Assembly: GCA_963823565.1 (NCBI GenBank)
Contig: CAWGLR010000001.1
Span: 124,001 to 188,000, forward strand
DNA length: 64,000 bases
Source of the DNA: RHKX01 sp963823565
GTDB taxonomy: Bacteria > Actinomycetota > Thermoleophilia > Solirubrobacterales > 70-9
Reading direction: 5' to 3'
Shown: in pieces, positions 50,856 through 58,760 of the stretch
Numbering within the stretch: position 1 is the first letter of the stretch
Layout of the letters: each line of letters starts with the position of its first letter
Notes under the pieces: generated by a model
Database searches by the model: none
The model's input: the letters and a program-made list of their open reading frames with translations, nothing else
Told to the model about the DNA's origin: nothing
Translations under genes and position numbers: made by a program

Positions 50856-52480
50856 ATCTCCTCCGGCGCCTCGATGCCGAGCAGGTCGAGTGCGCGGGCG
50901 ATCACCGCGCGCGAGGCGCCGCATATCTCCAGCCGCGCCGCCTCGAGGCCGGGCTCGGCGCCGACGACGCGGCAGTCGCGGTAGAAGGCGTGGAAGGCGG
51001 CGGCGAGCTCACGCGCGTAGGTGCTGATCGAGTGCGGCTCGCGCTGGTCCGCGGCTCGCTCGACCTGCTCCGGGAACGAGAGGAGCTGGGCGATCAGCGC
51101 CCGCTCTGCCGGCTCCATGCTCCCGGCGGGGACGTCGGCGGGATCGCCGCCGGCGCCGCGGTCCTCGGCCGCCCTGAAGATCGAGCAGATCCGCGCGTGG
51201 GCGTACTGGACGTAGTAGACGGGGTTGTCTGAGGACTGCCGCCGCGCCAGCTCGAGGTCGATGTCGAGCGCGGTGTCGTGGCTGCGCTGGAGCATGAAGA
51301 AGCGCGTCGCGTCGACGCCGATGTCGTCGACGAGCTCGTCGAGCGTCGCGAAGTCGCCGCGGCGCTTCGACATCCGCGCCCGCTCGCCGCCGTCGAGCAG
51401 GTTGACCATCTGCATGATCTCGACCTCGAAGGCGTCGTCGCCGGCGCCGAGGGCCTCGATCGCCGCCTTCATCCGGTCGACGTAGCCGTGGTGGTCGGCG
51501 CCCCAGACGTCGATCATCAGCTCCGCCCCGCGGCGCATCTTGTCGCGGTGATAGGCGATGTCGGGAGCGAAGTACGTCGGCGCGCCGTCGGAGCGGATCA
51601 GGACCCGGTCCTTGTCGTCGCCGAACTCCGTCGTCCGTAGCCAGGTGGCGCCCTCGCTCTCGTAGACGAGCCCGCGCTCGCGGAGCGCGGCAATCGCGTC
51701 CTCGAGCGCGCCGCTCTCGTGCAGCGCCAGCTCCGAGCTCCAGCGGTCGAACTCGATCCGGATCCGGGAGAGGGACGCGCGGATCGCCTCGACCATCAGC
51801 TCGACGCCGCGCCGCGAGAGCGCCTCGGCGTCGAGGTCCCCTCCCCCCTCGGACTCGATCCGCTGCGCGAGCGCGGCGACGTAGTCGCCCTGATAGCCGC
51901 CCTCGGGGATCTCGCCGCCGCGCAACCGCGCAGCGATCGACTCGCCGAACAGCCGGATCTGCGACCCGGCATCGTTGAGGTAGTACTCGCGGGAGACGCG
52001 ATGGCCGGCGAAGCCGAGGACGCGGGCGAGCGAGTCGCCGTAGGCGGCGTGGCGGCCGCTGGCGACCGTCAGCGGCCCGGTCGGGTTGGCGCTGACGAAC
52101 TCGACGTTGATCTCGCGCGGCTCCGCGACGACGCCCGAGCCGAAGTCCGCGCCGGCGTCGAGCACGTGGCGGGCGGCCGCGCGCATCCAGCGCTCGGACA
52201 GGTGGAGGTTGAGGAACCCGGGGCCGGCGACCTCGATCCGCTCGGCCGAGTCGCCGAGCCGCGAGCCGATCCCGCTCGCGAGCTCCTCGGCCACCTCGCG
52301 GGGCGGCCGGCCGACGACCGGCGCGGCGAGCATCGCCGCATTCGTCGAGTAGTCGCCGAGGTCGGGGCGCGGCGGCCGCTCGAGGTTCGCCGGGCGGATC
52401 CCCTCGCGCAGGTCGGCGACCGACGCGGAGACTGCGGCGCGGAGCTCCGAGATCGGATCGCTGGCGGCGGTCGGGCTCAT
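50852..52480 (-). CDS. argS: Arginyl-tRNA synthetase
   Basis: 542 residues. It has the class I Arg pattern: DLGDYSTNAAM at the N-terminus (Arg-specific domain), FVSANPTGPL, YYLNDAGSQIRLFGES, RMSKRRGDFATLDEL, and the C-terminal anticodon region LAAAFHAFYRDCRV. The HIGH box is replaced: residues 138-141 are TVAS within NPTGPLTVASGR, where most enzymes have H-[IV]-G-H or G. KMSKS-equivalent RMSKR is retained at 369-373. The start at 52480 fits the family. Confidence 0.93.
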   Translation of the reverse strand: MSPTAASDPISELRAAVSASVADLREGIRPANLERPPRPDLGDYSTNAAMLAAPVVGRPPREVAEELASGIGSRLGDSAERIEVAGPGFLNLHLSERWMRAAARHVLDAGADFGSGVVAEPREINVEFVSANPTGPLTVASGRHAAYGDSLARVLGFAGHRVSREYYLNDAGSQIRLFGESIAARLRGGEIPEGGYQGDYVAALAQRIESEGGGDLDAEALSRRGVELMVEAIRASLSRIRIEFDRWSSELALHESGALEDAIAALRERGLVYESEGATWLRTTEFGDDKDRVLIRSDGAPTYFAPDIAYHRDKMRRGAELMIDVWGADHHGYVDRMKAAIEALGAGDDAFEVEIMQMVNLLDGGERARMSKRRGDFATLDELVDDIGVDATRFFMLQRSHDTALDIDLELARRQSSDNPVYYVQYAHARICSIFRAAEDRGAGGDPADVPAGSMEPAERALIAQLLSFPEQVERAADQREPHSISTYARELAAAFHAFYRDCRVVGAEPGLEAARLEICGASRAVIARALDLLGIEAPEEM

Positions 52481-52515
52481 GCCGGAGGGACTCTAGATAG
52501 CGCGGGGCCGGCGGC

Positions 52516-53376
52516 TCAGCTCGCCGACAGTTCCCAGACGGTCCCGCGCAGCTCCTCCGCCGCCGCGGCGGGATCGTCCGCTCCGGCGACGCTGCGGGAG
52601 GCGGTGACGAGCGCCGACGACGGGGTCGCGAAGGCCGGCCCGAGGGCATCGGGGGAGCCGCCCTGGGCGCCGACCCCCGGGAGCAGGAAGATCGCCTTCG
52701 GCATCAGCTCGCGGAGCCGCGCGATGTAGCGGGGCTCGGTGGCGCCGACGACCGCGCCGGCGCCGCTCGTCCCGCCGGAGCCGGCAAGCCGCGGGGCGAG
52801 CGCGTCGACCTCGCGGGCGATCCGCTCGTGCAGCGGGCCCTCGGGGGTCTCGGCGTCGAGCAGTTCGGCGGCGCTCGGGTTGGAGGTGCGGACGAGGACG
52901 AAGATGCCCGCACCCGCACCCGCCGCCGCTGCGACGAGCGGCTCGAGCGAGTCCGACCCGAGCAGCGGGTTGAGGGTCGCGGCGTCGGCGCCGAGCCCGG
53001 CGATCCGCCCCCACGGCGACTCGGTCGCGCCGAAGAGCGCGTCGGCATAGGCCTCGGCGCTGACCGGGACGTCCCCGCGCTTGCCGTCGGCGATCACCAG
53101 CAGGCCGGCATCGTGCGCGGCGGCGACGGTCTCCTCGAGCGCCCACCAGCCGAGGGCGCCGAGCGCCTCGAAGCGTGCGAGCTGCGGCTTGACCGCGACG
53201 CAGGCCGGGCCCGCCTCGTCGATCAGCCGCCGGCAGGCGGCGGCGACCGCGGCGGCGGCCCGCTCTCGGGGCGCGCCGACCGCGGGAGCCGGGCCCGAGG
53301 CCCAGGGCTCGGCCCCGGGAACCGGGTCGAGCCCCAGGCAGACCTGACTGCGGCGCTCCTCTACGAGCGCCGCCAG
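52516..53376 (-). CDS. pyrF: Orotidine 5'-phosphate decarboxylase (type 2)
   Basis: The catalytic pattern is clear: VCLGLDPVPG, ACVAVKPQLARFE (with the Lys), IADGKRGDVPVSAEAYA and LPGVGAQGG. It makes UMP. The conserved region begins about 15 residues after a possible start, but no ATG, GTG or TTG occurs in frame between the hupB stop and the LGLDP motif. CTG at 53376 is the best candidate; GTG 53097 is the first canonical codon but lies inside the DGKRGD motif, too late. The 5' boundary is therefore uncertain. The gene is a few bases from hupB, and translation coupling is possible. Confidence 0.82.
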   Translation of the reverse strand: MAALVEERRSQVCLGLDPVPGAEPWASGPAPAVGAPRERAAAAVAAACRRLIDEAGPACVAVKPQLARFEALGALGWWALEETVAAAHDAGLLVIADGKRGDVPVSAEAYADALFGATESPWGRIAGLGADAATLNPLLGSDSLEPLVAAAAGAGAGIFVLVRTSNPSAAELLDAETPEGPLHERIAREVDALAPRLAGSGGTSGAGAVVGATEPRYIARLRELMPKAIFLLPGVGAQGGSPDALGPAFATPSSALVTASRSVAGADDPAAAAEELRGTVWELSAS

Positions 53377-53396
53377 CCGGTCAGCGAACGGCGTCT

Positions 53397-53672
53397 CTAC
53401 GACGACTTGACGGCGTTCTTGAGTGCCGCGCCCGCCGAGAACTTCGGCACCTTGCCGCCGGGGATGGTGATCCGCTCGCCGGTGCGAGGGTTCACGCCCT
53501 GGCGCGGGCCGCGCTCGTTGACGCTGAACTTGCCGAAGCCGGTGAAGTTGACGTCCTCGCCCGCCTTGAGAGCGTCGACGATCCCGTCGAGGACGGCCTC
53601 CACGGCATCGGATGCTTCCTTCTTGCTGCCGACGCCGTCGGCGATGCGGTCGATGAACTCAGCCTTCGTCAT
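53397..53672 (-). CDS. HU-family DNA-binding protein
   Basis: 91 residues, the standard HU/IHF size. The motif GFGKFSVNERGPRQGVNPRTG includes the beta-arm with its basic residues that wrap DNA. N-terminal MTKAEFIDRIADGVG is typical. It is the first gene of a run that continues into pyrF, argS and the polysaccharide-type gene. Alkaline but with no long Lys-rich tail, unlike the mycobacterial HupB. Confidence 0.94.
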   Translation of the reverse strand: MTKAEFIDRIADGVGSKKEASDAVEAVLDGIVDALKAGEDVNFTGFGKFSVNERGPRQGVNPRTGERITIPGGKVPKFSAGAALKNAVKSS

Positions 53673-53908
53673 GTGGGATTCCTCCTGTTCGGATGCAGGG
53701 CGGCGCGGACCCTAACAGCGTCCCTCGGACGCAACTTTCCGCCACCGGGGCCGAAAACCGGCTTGGACAGTGGAAATCCCTGCACCGGGCGGCGATCCGG
53801 AAGGCGCTCGGAGGGGTCCAGCCGGACCGCCCGATCCGCGCATCGGCCAACCCCCGCCTACGATGTGCGCCGCGGGCGCCGCCTCCGTAGGGCGCGTCCG
53901 GCAACGCC

Positions 53909-54661
53909 ATGCGAGTAGCCGTCTTCAGCGACATCCACGCGAACCTCCCCGCCCTCGAGGCGGTGCTGAGCGATGCCGACGAGACCGGCGTCGACGAGCT
54001 CTGGTGCCTCGGCGACGTCGTCGGCTACGGCGCGCACCCCGACGGCTGCGTCGATCTCGTGCGCGAGCGTTGCGACGCGGCCCTGGTGGGTAACCACGAT
54101 CTCGCGGTGCTCGGCGAGCTCGACACGTCCACCTTCTCGACCGCCGCCGCCGCCGCGGTCGAGTGGACCGCGGCGGAGTCCTCGAAGGCGAGCCTCGACT
54201 TCCTGGCCGGGCTCGTGCCGGCGGACGAGAGCCGCGCCGCCGCGCTCTACCACGCCTCCCCCCGCGACCCCGTCTGGGAGTACGTGCTCTGGCCCGAGCA
54301 GGCGGCCGAGTGCCTCCAGGTTCAGGGCAAGCGCGTCAGCTTCGTCGGCCACTCCCACGTCGCGCTCTTCTTCTCCGCCGAGGAGGGCACCGAGGGCGAG
54401 GAGTCCCCGCCGGAGGCGCGGGGCTGGCAGGCGGGGGCCGGCACGCGCCTGGAGATCGATCGCGGCCGCTGGCTGATCAACCCCGGCAGCGTCGGCCAGC
54501 CGCGCGACGGCGACCCGCGCGCCGCCTGGCTCGAGCTCGACACCGACGACTGGCAGGCGACCTACCACCGCGTCGACTACGACATCGACCGCGAGGCCGA
54601 CGCGATCGAGGCCGCCGGCCTGCCGAAGCACCTCGCAAAGCGACTGTACGTGGGCAGATGA
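53909..54661 (+). CDS. Metallophosphoesterase (calcineurin-like, YfcE/MJ0936 type)
   Basis: 250 residues. The binuclear metal sites are complete: VFSDIHANLPALE, WCLGDVVGYGAHPDG, LVGNHDLAV, and the C-terminal GHSHVALFF plus NPGSVGQPRDG. It hydrolyses phosphomonoesters or diesters in the cytoplasm. It heads a three-gene set, because its stop overlaps the lipoprotein start (ATGA), which in turn overlaps the kinase start. A signalling role, perhaps as the counterpart phosphatase or nucleotide phosphodiesterase, is suggested by this linkage. Confidence 0.88.
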   Translation: MRVAVFSDIHANLPALEAVLSDADETGVDELWCLGDVVGYGAHPDGCVDLVRERCDAALVGNHDLAVLGELDTSTFSTAAAAAVEWTAAESSKASLDFLAGLVPADESRAAALYHASPRDPVWEYVLWPEQAAECLQVQGKRVSFVGHSHVALFFSAEEGTEGEESPPEARGWQAGAGTRLEIDRGRWLINPGSVGQPRDGDPRAAWLELDTDDWQATYHRVDYDIDREADAIEAAGLPKHLAKRLYVGR

Positions 54662-55347
54662 GGCCGCAGCTACACTCGCCGCGGATGGCGCTCGGACGTC
54701 AGATCGCCCTCCTTGCCGCGCTTGCCGCCGCCCTCTTCGCCCTCGCCGGATGTGGCGGTGGCGACGACACGACGAGTGCCGACATCGCCCCCGCGATCAG
54801 CGACGCGATCAACGGCAAGCTCGACCAGATCCAGGAGCGGGTCGCGGAGAACAACTGCACCGGCGACAACTCCGCGGAGAGCAGCCTGACCGAGCTCCAG
54901 AGCGACGTCGACGAGCTCCTGTCGGGCGAGGACGAGCAGTTCGTATCCGACCTGTCGGAGATGCTCGACCAGCTCGGCACCCAGATCGACGAGCAGTGCC
55001 TGGAGGAAGCTGACACGACGACGAAGTCGACGACCTCGACGACGGCCACCGACACCGTCGAGGTGCCGTCGACGACCGACACGACCACCACCGACTCGAC
55101 GAAGGACGAGCCCACCTCGACGACGACTGAGCCCACGACGCCGGAACCCCCGGATAATCCCGGCAACGGCCCGCCGACCACGACCCCGCCCGGTGGCGGG
55201 GGGACGCCCGGCGGCGGCGAGCCCGGCGGCGGCCCGGGCGGAAGCGGCGGCTTCACGCCCGGCAAGAAGGCGCCGAAGGACAAGAAGCACAAGAAGCACA
55301 AGAAGGACAAGCCGAAGCACGGCAAGCCGAAGGACCACGAGAAATGA
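54658..55347 (+). CDS. Lipoprotein with Thr-rich stalk and Lys/His tail
   Basis: 229 residues. The signal peptide ends LAALAAALFALAGCGG, a lipobox with Cys. The mature domain of about 80 residues is helical (DIAPAISDAINGKLDQIQER, SDLSEMLDQLGTQIDEQC) with two Cys that may bridge, then a Thr/Ser/Asp stalk, a Gly/Pro region and a strongly basic tail of repeated KKHKKHKK type. It is outside the membrane. Both ends overlap neighbours by 4 bases, so it is tightly coupled to the phosphoesterase and kinase genes, and may be the kinase's sensor or ligand. The family is not recognised. An alternative ATG is at 54685. Confidence 0.75.
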   Translation: MRPQLHSPRMALGRQIALLAALAAALFALAGCGGGDDTTSADIAPAISDAINGKLDQIQERVAENNCTGDNSAESSLTELQSDVDELLSGEDEQFVSDLSEMLDQLGTQIDEQCLEEADTTTKSTTSTTATDTVEVPSTTDTTTTDSTKDEPTSTTTEPTTPEPPDNPGNGPPTTTPPGGGGTPGGGEPGGGPGGSGGFTPGKKAPKDKKHKKHKKDKPKHGKPKDHEK

Positions 55348-56564
55348 GCCCAGGAACCATCTCCGACCGATACGAGCTCGAGGACCGGCTCGGCAGCGGC
55401 GGGATGTCGACCGTCTACCGCGCGACCGATCGCGTCCTCGAGCGCACCGTCGCGGTCAAGGTCCTCGCCGAGCACCTCTCAGACGACGAGAAGTTCGTGG
55501 CCCGCTTCCGCCGCGAGGCGCTCGCGGTCGCCAAGCTCGTCCACCCGAACATCGTCCAGGTCTACGACACGGGCGTCGACCAGGGGCGCCACTTCATCGT
55601 CATGGAGTACGTCGAGGGCAAGTCCGGCGCCCAGCTCCTCCAGCGCGACGGCGCACTGCGGCCAGGGACGGCGGTCGAGATCGCCGCGCAGGCCTGCGCC
55701 GGCCTCGAGTACGCCCACCGTCAGGGCATCATCCACCGCGACGTCAAGCCCGGGAACCTGATGGTGATCGGCGGCCCCGCCGGCGGCCCGCCGGAGATGA
55801 CCGTCAAGCTCGCCGACTTCGGCATCGCCCGGGCCGCCGAGCAGACCCGGCTCACCCAGGTCGGCTCGGTCGTCGGCACCGCCGCCTACCTCTCGCCGGA
55901 GCAGTCCCGCGGCGAGGAGGCGACCCCGATCTCCGACGTCTACTCCCTCGGCGTCGTCGTCTACCAGCTGCTCACCGGGCGCCTCCCCTACGAGGGCAAC
56001 AGCCTCGCCGAGCTCGCGATCCGCCGCGAGAACGAGCGCCCGCTGCCGCCGACCAGCTACAAGCCCGACATCCCCGAGGCGCTCTCCCAGGCCGTCCTCC
56101 GCGGGCTCGAGAACGAGCCTGAGGACCGCTACGTCGACGCGCTCGCCTTCGCGGCCGCCCTCCGCGCCGGCCTCTCCGGCATCCCCCCGGCGGCCGACGA
56201 CGCGACCACCAACGTCGTCGGCGCCGGCGCCAGCACCGCCGCGACCCGCGTCGCCACCCCGCGCGAGCCCCGGACGCCCACCGCGCCCGTTCGCGCCACG
56301 CGGCCGCGGCGCAGCCCTCCCCCGCCCCGCCGTCCCATCCCGGCACCGGTCCCCGCCGAGCGCCGCCGCTCGGGCGGCGCCTCCAGCTTCCTCAAGGGCC
56401 TCGGCGCCGTGATCCTGATCGCGATCGTCGCCGGCCTGATCGCCGCCGCGATCCTCCTGGCCACCGACGCCGGCCAGGAGAGCGCCGTCGGCAAGGCGAT
56501 CGGCGACACCGTCGACCAGTCGGTCCAGGGGATCAAGGACTTCGTCACCGAGAACACTCAGTAG
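55344..56564 (+). CDS. PknB-type Ser/Thr protein kinase with single transmembrane helix
   Basis: 406 residues. Kinase domain at 10-270: glycine loop LGSGGMSTVYRA, ATP-site Lys in RTVAVKVL, catalytic loop IIHRDVKPGNLM, DFG, activation segment ending AAYLSPEQSRGE. A Pro/Arg linker of about 70 residues leads to one helix (LGAVILIAIVAGLIAAAILLAT), then only about 30 extracytoplasmic residues, with no PASTA domains. Unlike PknB of other actinobacteria, the sensor part is therefore minimal, and the coupled lipoprotein may serve instead. Confidence 0.93.
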   Translation: MSPGTISDRYELEDRLGSGGMSTVYRATDRVLERTVAVKVLAEHLSDDEKFVARFRREALAVAKLVHPNIVQVYDTGVDQGRHFIVMEYVEGKSGAQLLQRDGALRPGTAVEIAAQACAGLEYAHRQGIIHRDVKPGNLMVIGGPAGGPPEMTVKLADFGIARAAEQTRLTQVGSVVGTAAYLSPEQSRGEEATPISDVYSLGVVVYQLLTGRLPYEGNSLAELAIRRENERPLPPTSYKPDIPEALSQAVLRGLENEPEDRYVDALAFAAALRAGLSGIPPAADDATTNVVGAGASTAATRVATPREPRTPTAPVRATRPRRSPPPPRRPIPAPVPAERRRSGGASSFLKGLGAVILIAIVAGLIAAAILLATDAGQESAVGKAIGDTVDQSVQGIKDFVTENTQ

Positions 56565-56568
56565 GCGC

Positions 56569-56859
56569 ATGCGCCGGGGGGTCATCGTCGCGCTGCTCGC
56601 CGCCACCGCGATCGGCCTGCCGCCCACGGGCGCCGCAGCGTCCGTGCGGGAGCCACCGCGGGTCAGCGCGGCACCGAGCTCCCGAACGATGGCCGCGGCA
56701 ATGGCCGCGGCTTCTGCGAGCGCGAGGGCGATGAGTCCACCCACATGCGGATCGTGGCGATGGCCTCATCTTCCGGAGCAGCGACAACGCGCTCCGCACC
56801 AGCCGCTGCTGAGCGATCGCGCGCTGCCCATCCCGATCGCTGTACGTGAAGCCATTTGA
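56569..56859 (+). CDS. Doubtful small gene with signal-peptide-like N-terminus
   Basis: 96 residues, starting 4 bases after the kinase stop. The N-terminus (MRRGVIVALLAATAIGLPPT) resembles an export signal, but the rest is low complexity and poorly ordered. One base out of frame the sequence reads NDGRGNGRGFCEREGDEST to a stop at 56848, which looks more protein-like, so this may be another frameshifted exported protein. The 3' end contains an RNA hairpin. Assignment is weak. Confidence 0.25.
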   Translation: MRRGVIVALLAATAIGLPPTGAAASVREPPRVSAAPSSRTMAAAMAAASASARAMSPPTCGSWRWPHLPEQRQRAPHQPLLSDRALPIPIAVREAI

Positions 56860-56890
56860 GCCGCATAGGGCGGCACATGTGGCTTCACGT
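56844..56890. other. Compound hairpin element
   Basis: Outer arms ACGTGAAGCCA (56844-56854) and TGGCTTCACGT (56880-56890) are perfectly complementary over 11 bases. Inside the 25-base loop a second stem GCCGC/GCGGC is present. Together they make a two-level stem-loop, between the kinase block and hsp20. It is less GC-rich than its surroundings. Confidence 0.65.
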
Positions 56891-56918
56891 CGGTGAGGAC
56901 GCGACCCTTCACAAGACA

Positions 56919-56943
56919 CGAGGGGCCGCGTCGCGGCCCCTCG
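56919..56943. terminator. GC-rich terminator hairpin
   Basis: Perfect 11-bp stem: CGAGGGGCCGC (56919-56929) and GCGGCCCCTCG (56933-56943), loop GTC. It lies 3' of hsp20 (stop 56968, minus strand) and 3' of the kinase block on the plus strand, so it may terminate both. Confidence 0.8.
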
Positions 56944-56967
56944 CATCGTCGACGTCCGTCTCTTTGA

Positions 56968-57444
56968 CTACTTCTCGGTGCCGGCGCCCTCGATGGCGGG
57001 CTGCTCGTCACCAGAGCCGATCTTCACCCGATGCGGCTTGCGCTCCTCGGGCTTGGGGATGTGGACCTCGAGGACGCCCTGGTCGAACTTCGCGGAGACG
57101 CGCTGGGCGTCGACGCCGCGAGGCAGCGTCAGGGCGCGGGAGAAGCGGCCGAAGCTGCGCTCGGCGCGGTGGTAGCCGCGCCCGTTCTCACGCCGCTCGT
57201 CCTTGCGCTCGCCGCTGATGGCGAGGACGTTGTCCTTGACCTCGATCGCGATGTCGTCCTCGGTCATACCGGGAAGGTCGGCGGTGAGGACGAGCTCCTC
57301 GTCGGTCTCGGCCAGGTCCATCGCGGGGATCCAGCGTCGCGCCCCGTTGCCGCCGCGCCCGAAGAAGCCCTCGAACACGCGGTTCATCTCGGACTGCAAC
57401 GAGTCGACCTCGGTGACCGGGTCCCAACGTACGAGTGTGTTCAT
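56968..57444 (-). CDS. Hsp20/alpha-crystallin family chaperone
   Basis: 158 residues from the ATG at 57444. It has WIPAMDLAETDEELVLTADL, the ACD strand set, ALTLPRGVDAQRVSAKFDQG and GVLEVHIPKPEE. It prevents aggregation of unfolded proteins. A longer frame to 57531 would begin in the promoter and is rejected. An AGGAGG lies a few bases before the ATG, and a well-matched promoter (57502-57531) precedes it. Confidence 0.94.
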   Translation of the reverse strand: MNTLVRWDPVTEVDSLQSEMNRVFEGFFGRGGNGARRWIPAMDLAETDEELVLTADLPGMTEDDIAIEVKDNVLAISGERKDERRENGRGYHRAERSFGRFSRALTLPRGVDAQRVSAKFDQGVLEVHIPKPEERKPHRVKIGSGDEQPAIEGAGTEK

Positions 57445-57501
57445 CTCTCGATCCTCCTGAGTCGAGCCTCGGTGGAGGCGGTGCTCCAAAAGACGGGTCC
57501 C

Positions 57502-57531
57502 AGTGTACTGATCTAAGTGGTTGTCTGTCAA
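57502..57531 (-). promoter_or_regulatory. Sigma-70-type promoter of hsp20
   Basis: On the minus strand TTGACA (57531-57526) matches the -35 consensus fully, followed by an 18-bp spacer and TACACT (57507-57502, four of six). The -35 overlaps the tgt stop codon (57528-57530). No clear HspR-type (HAIR) inverted repeat is visible, although CTTGACA-type half sites occur here. Confidence 0.6.
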
Positions 57532-58760
57532 GTTTCCAGGTCAGACGATGTGAGGTTTCCTGCCTCCCAGGGTGGCGCTCCGGCCAGGATCGCGTCGCGG
57601 TAGGCGGAGAGCGCGCCCGCGCGGATCGCCTCCCGCGCCCCACGCACGAGCTCGCGGGTGTAGACGAGGTTGTGGATCGTCAGCAGCCGCACCCCGCTGA
57701 GCTCCTCGGCACGCGACAGGTAGTGAACGTAGGCGCGGCTGTAGCGGGTACAGGCGAGGCAGGGACAGCCCTCGACGAGCGGGCCGGGCTCCTCGCGATT
57801 GGAGTTGCGGCGGACGTCGTAGCGCCAGCGGCCGTCCGGGAGCGGCGCGAGGGCCATCCCGTGCCGCCCGAGCCGGGTCGGCACAGCGCAGTCGAAGGTG
57901 TCGATACCGCGGGCGATCCCCTCGACGAGGTCGTCGGGTTCGCCGATCCCGAGCAGGTGCTTGGGCCCCCCGGCGGGCAGGTGGCCCATCGTCATGTCGA
58001 GGACGCCGTACATCTGCTCCTTGTCCTCCCCGAGCGTGCCGCCGATCGCCAGGCCGTCGACGCCGGCCGCGGCCACCGCCTCCGCCGAGGTGCGCCGCAG
58101 GTCCTCCCAGGTGCCGCCCTGGACGATGCCGTAGACCGCCTGGCCCTCCGGGCCCTCGGCCCGGTGCCAGTCGAGGCAGCGCTCGAGCCAGCGGTGCGTC
58201 CGCTCGGTCGAGGCCGCGGTGTAGTCGCGGTCGGCGTGGAACGGCGTGCACTCGTCGAAGACCAGCGCGATGTCGGAGCCGAGCTGGGCCTGCACCTCCA
58301 TCGATCGCTCGGGCGAGAGGAACTGCTCGGAGCCGTCGCGGTAGGAGCGGAAGGCGACACCGCGCTCGGCGATCTCCAGCACGCCGCCCTCGAGCGCCGG
58401 GCGCCCGCGCCGGCCCTTGATCTCGTCGGCGACCGCGCCGTGGGCGAGGGAGAAGACCTGGAAACCGCCCGAATCGGTGATGATCGGCCGCTCCCAGCCC
58501 ATGAAGCGGTGCAGGCCGCCGAGCTCGGCGATCAGCTCCGACCCCGGCGCCAGCATCAGGTGGTAGGTGTTGCCGAGGACCATCTCGTAGCCGAGCTCGG
58601 CGACCTCGGCGGCGAGCATCGACTTGACCGACCCGCGGGTCGCCAGCGGCACGAAGCAGGGGGTCTCGACCGGCCCATGGGGCGTGTGGAGGACGCCGGT
58701 GCGGGCGGCGCCGTCGGTGGCGGTGATCTCGAAGCGGAGGCGCTCGGGCTCGCTACGCAT
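57528..58760 (-). CDS. tgt: tRNA-guanine transglycosylase
   Basis: 410 residues. The nucleophile region DSGGFQVFSLAHG, the base-recognition AIGGTLGEDKEQMY segment, and the zinc site region CPCLACTRYSRAYVHYL are present. It exchanges the G of anticodon GUN tRNAs for preQ1 or queuine. Its start overlaps the gpmI stop by 8 bases, so it is tied to the glycolytic operon. No queuosine-synthesis genes occur in this window. Confidence 0.94.
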   Translation of the reverse strand: MRSEPERLRFEITATDGAARTGVLHTPHGPVETPCFVPLATRGSVKSMLAAEVAELGYEMVLGNTYHLMLAPGSELIAELGGLHRFMGWERPIITDSGGFQVFSLAHGAVADEIKGRRGRPALEGGVLEIAERGVAFRSYRDGSEQFLSPERSMEVQAQLGSDIALVFDECTPFHADRDYTAASTERTHRWLERCLDWHRAEGPEGQAVYGIVQGGTWEDLRRTSAEAVAAAGVDGLAIGGTLGEDKEQMYGVLDMTMGHLPAGGPKHLLGIGEPDDLVEGIARGIDTFDCAVPTRLGRHGMALAPLPDGRWRYDVRRNSNREEPGPLVEGCPCLACTRYSRAYVHYLSRAEELSGVRLLTIHNLVYTRELVRGAREAIRAGALSAYRDAILAGAPPWEAGNLTSSDLET

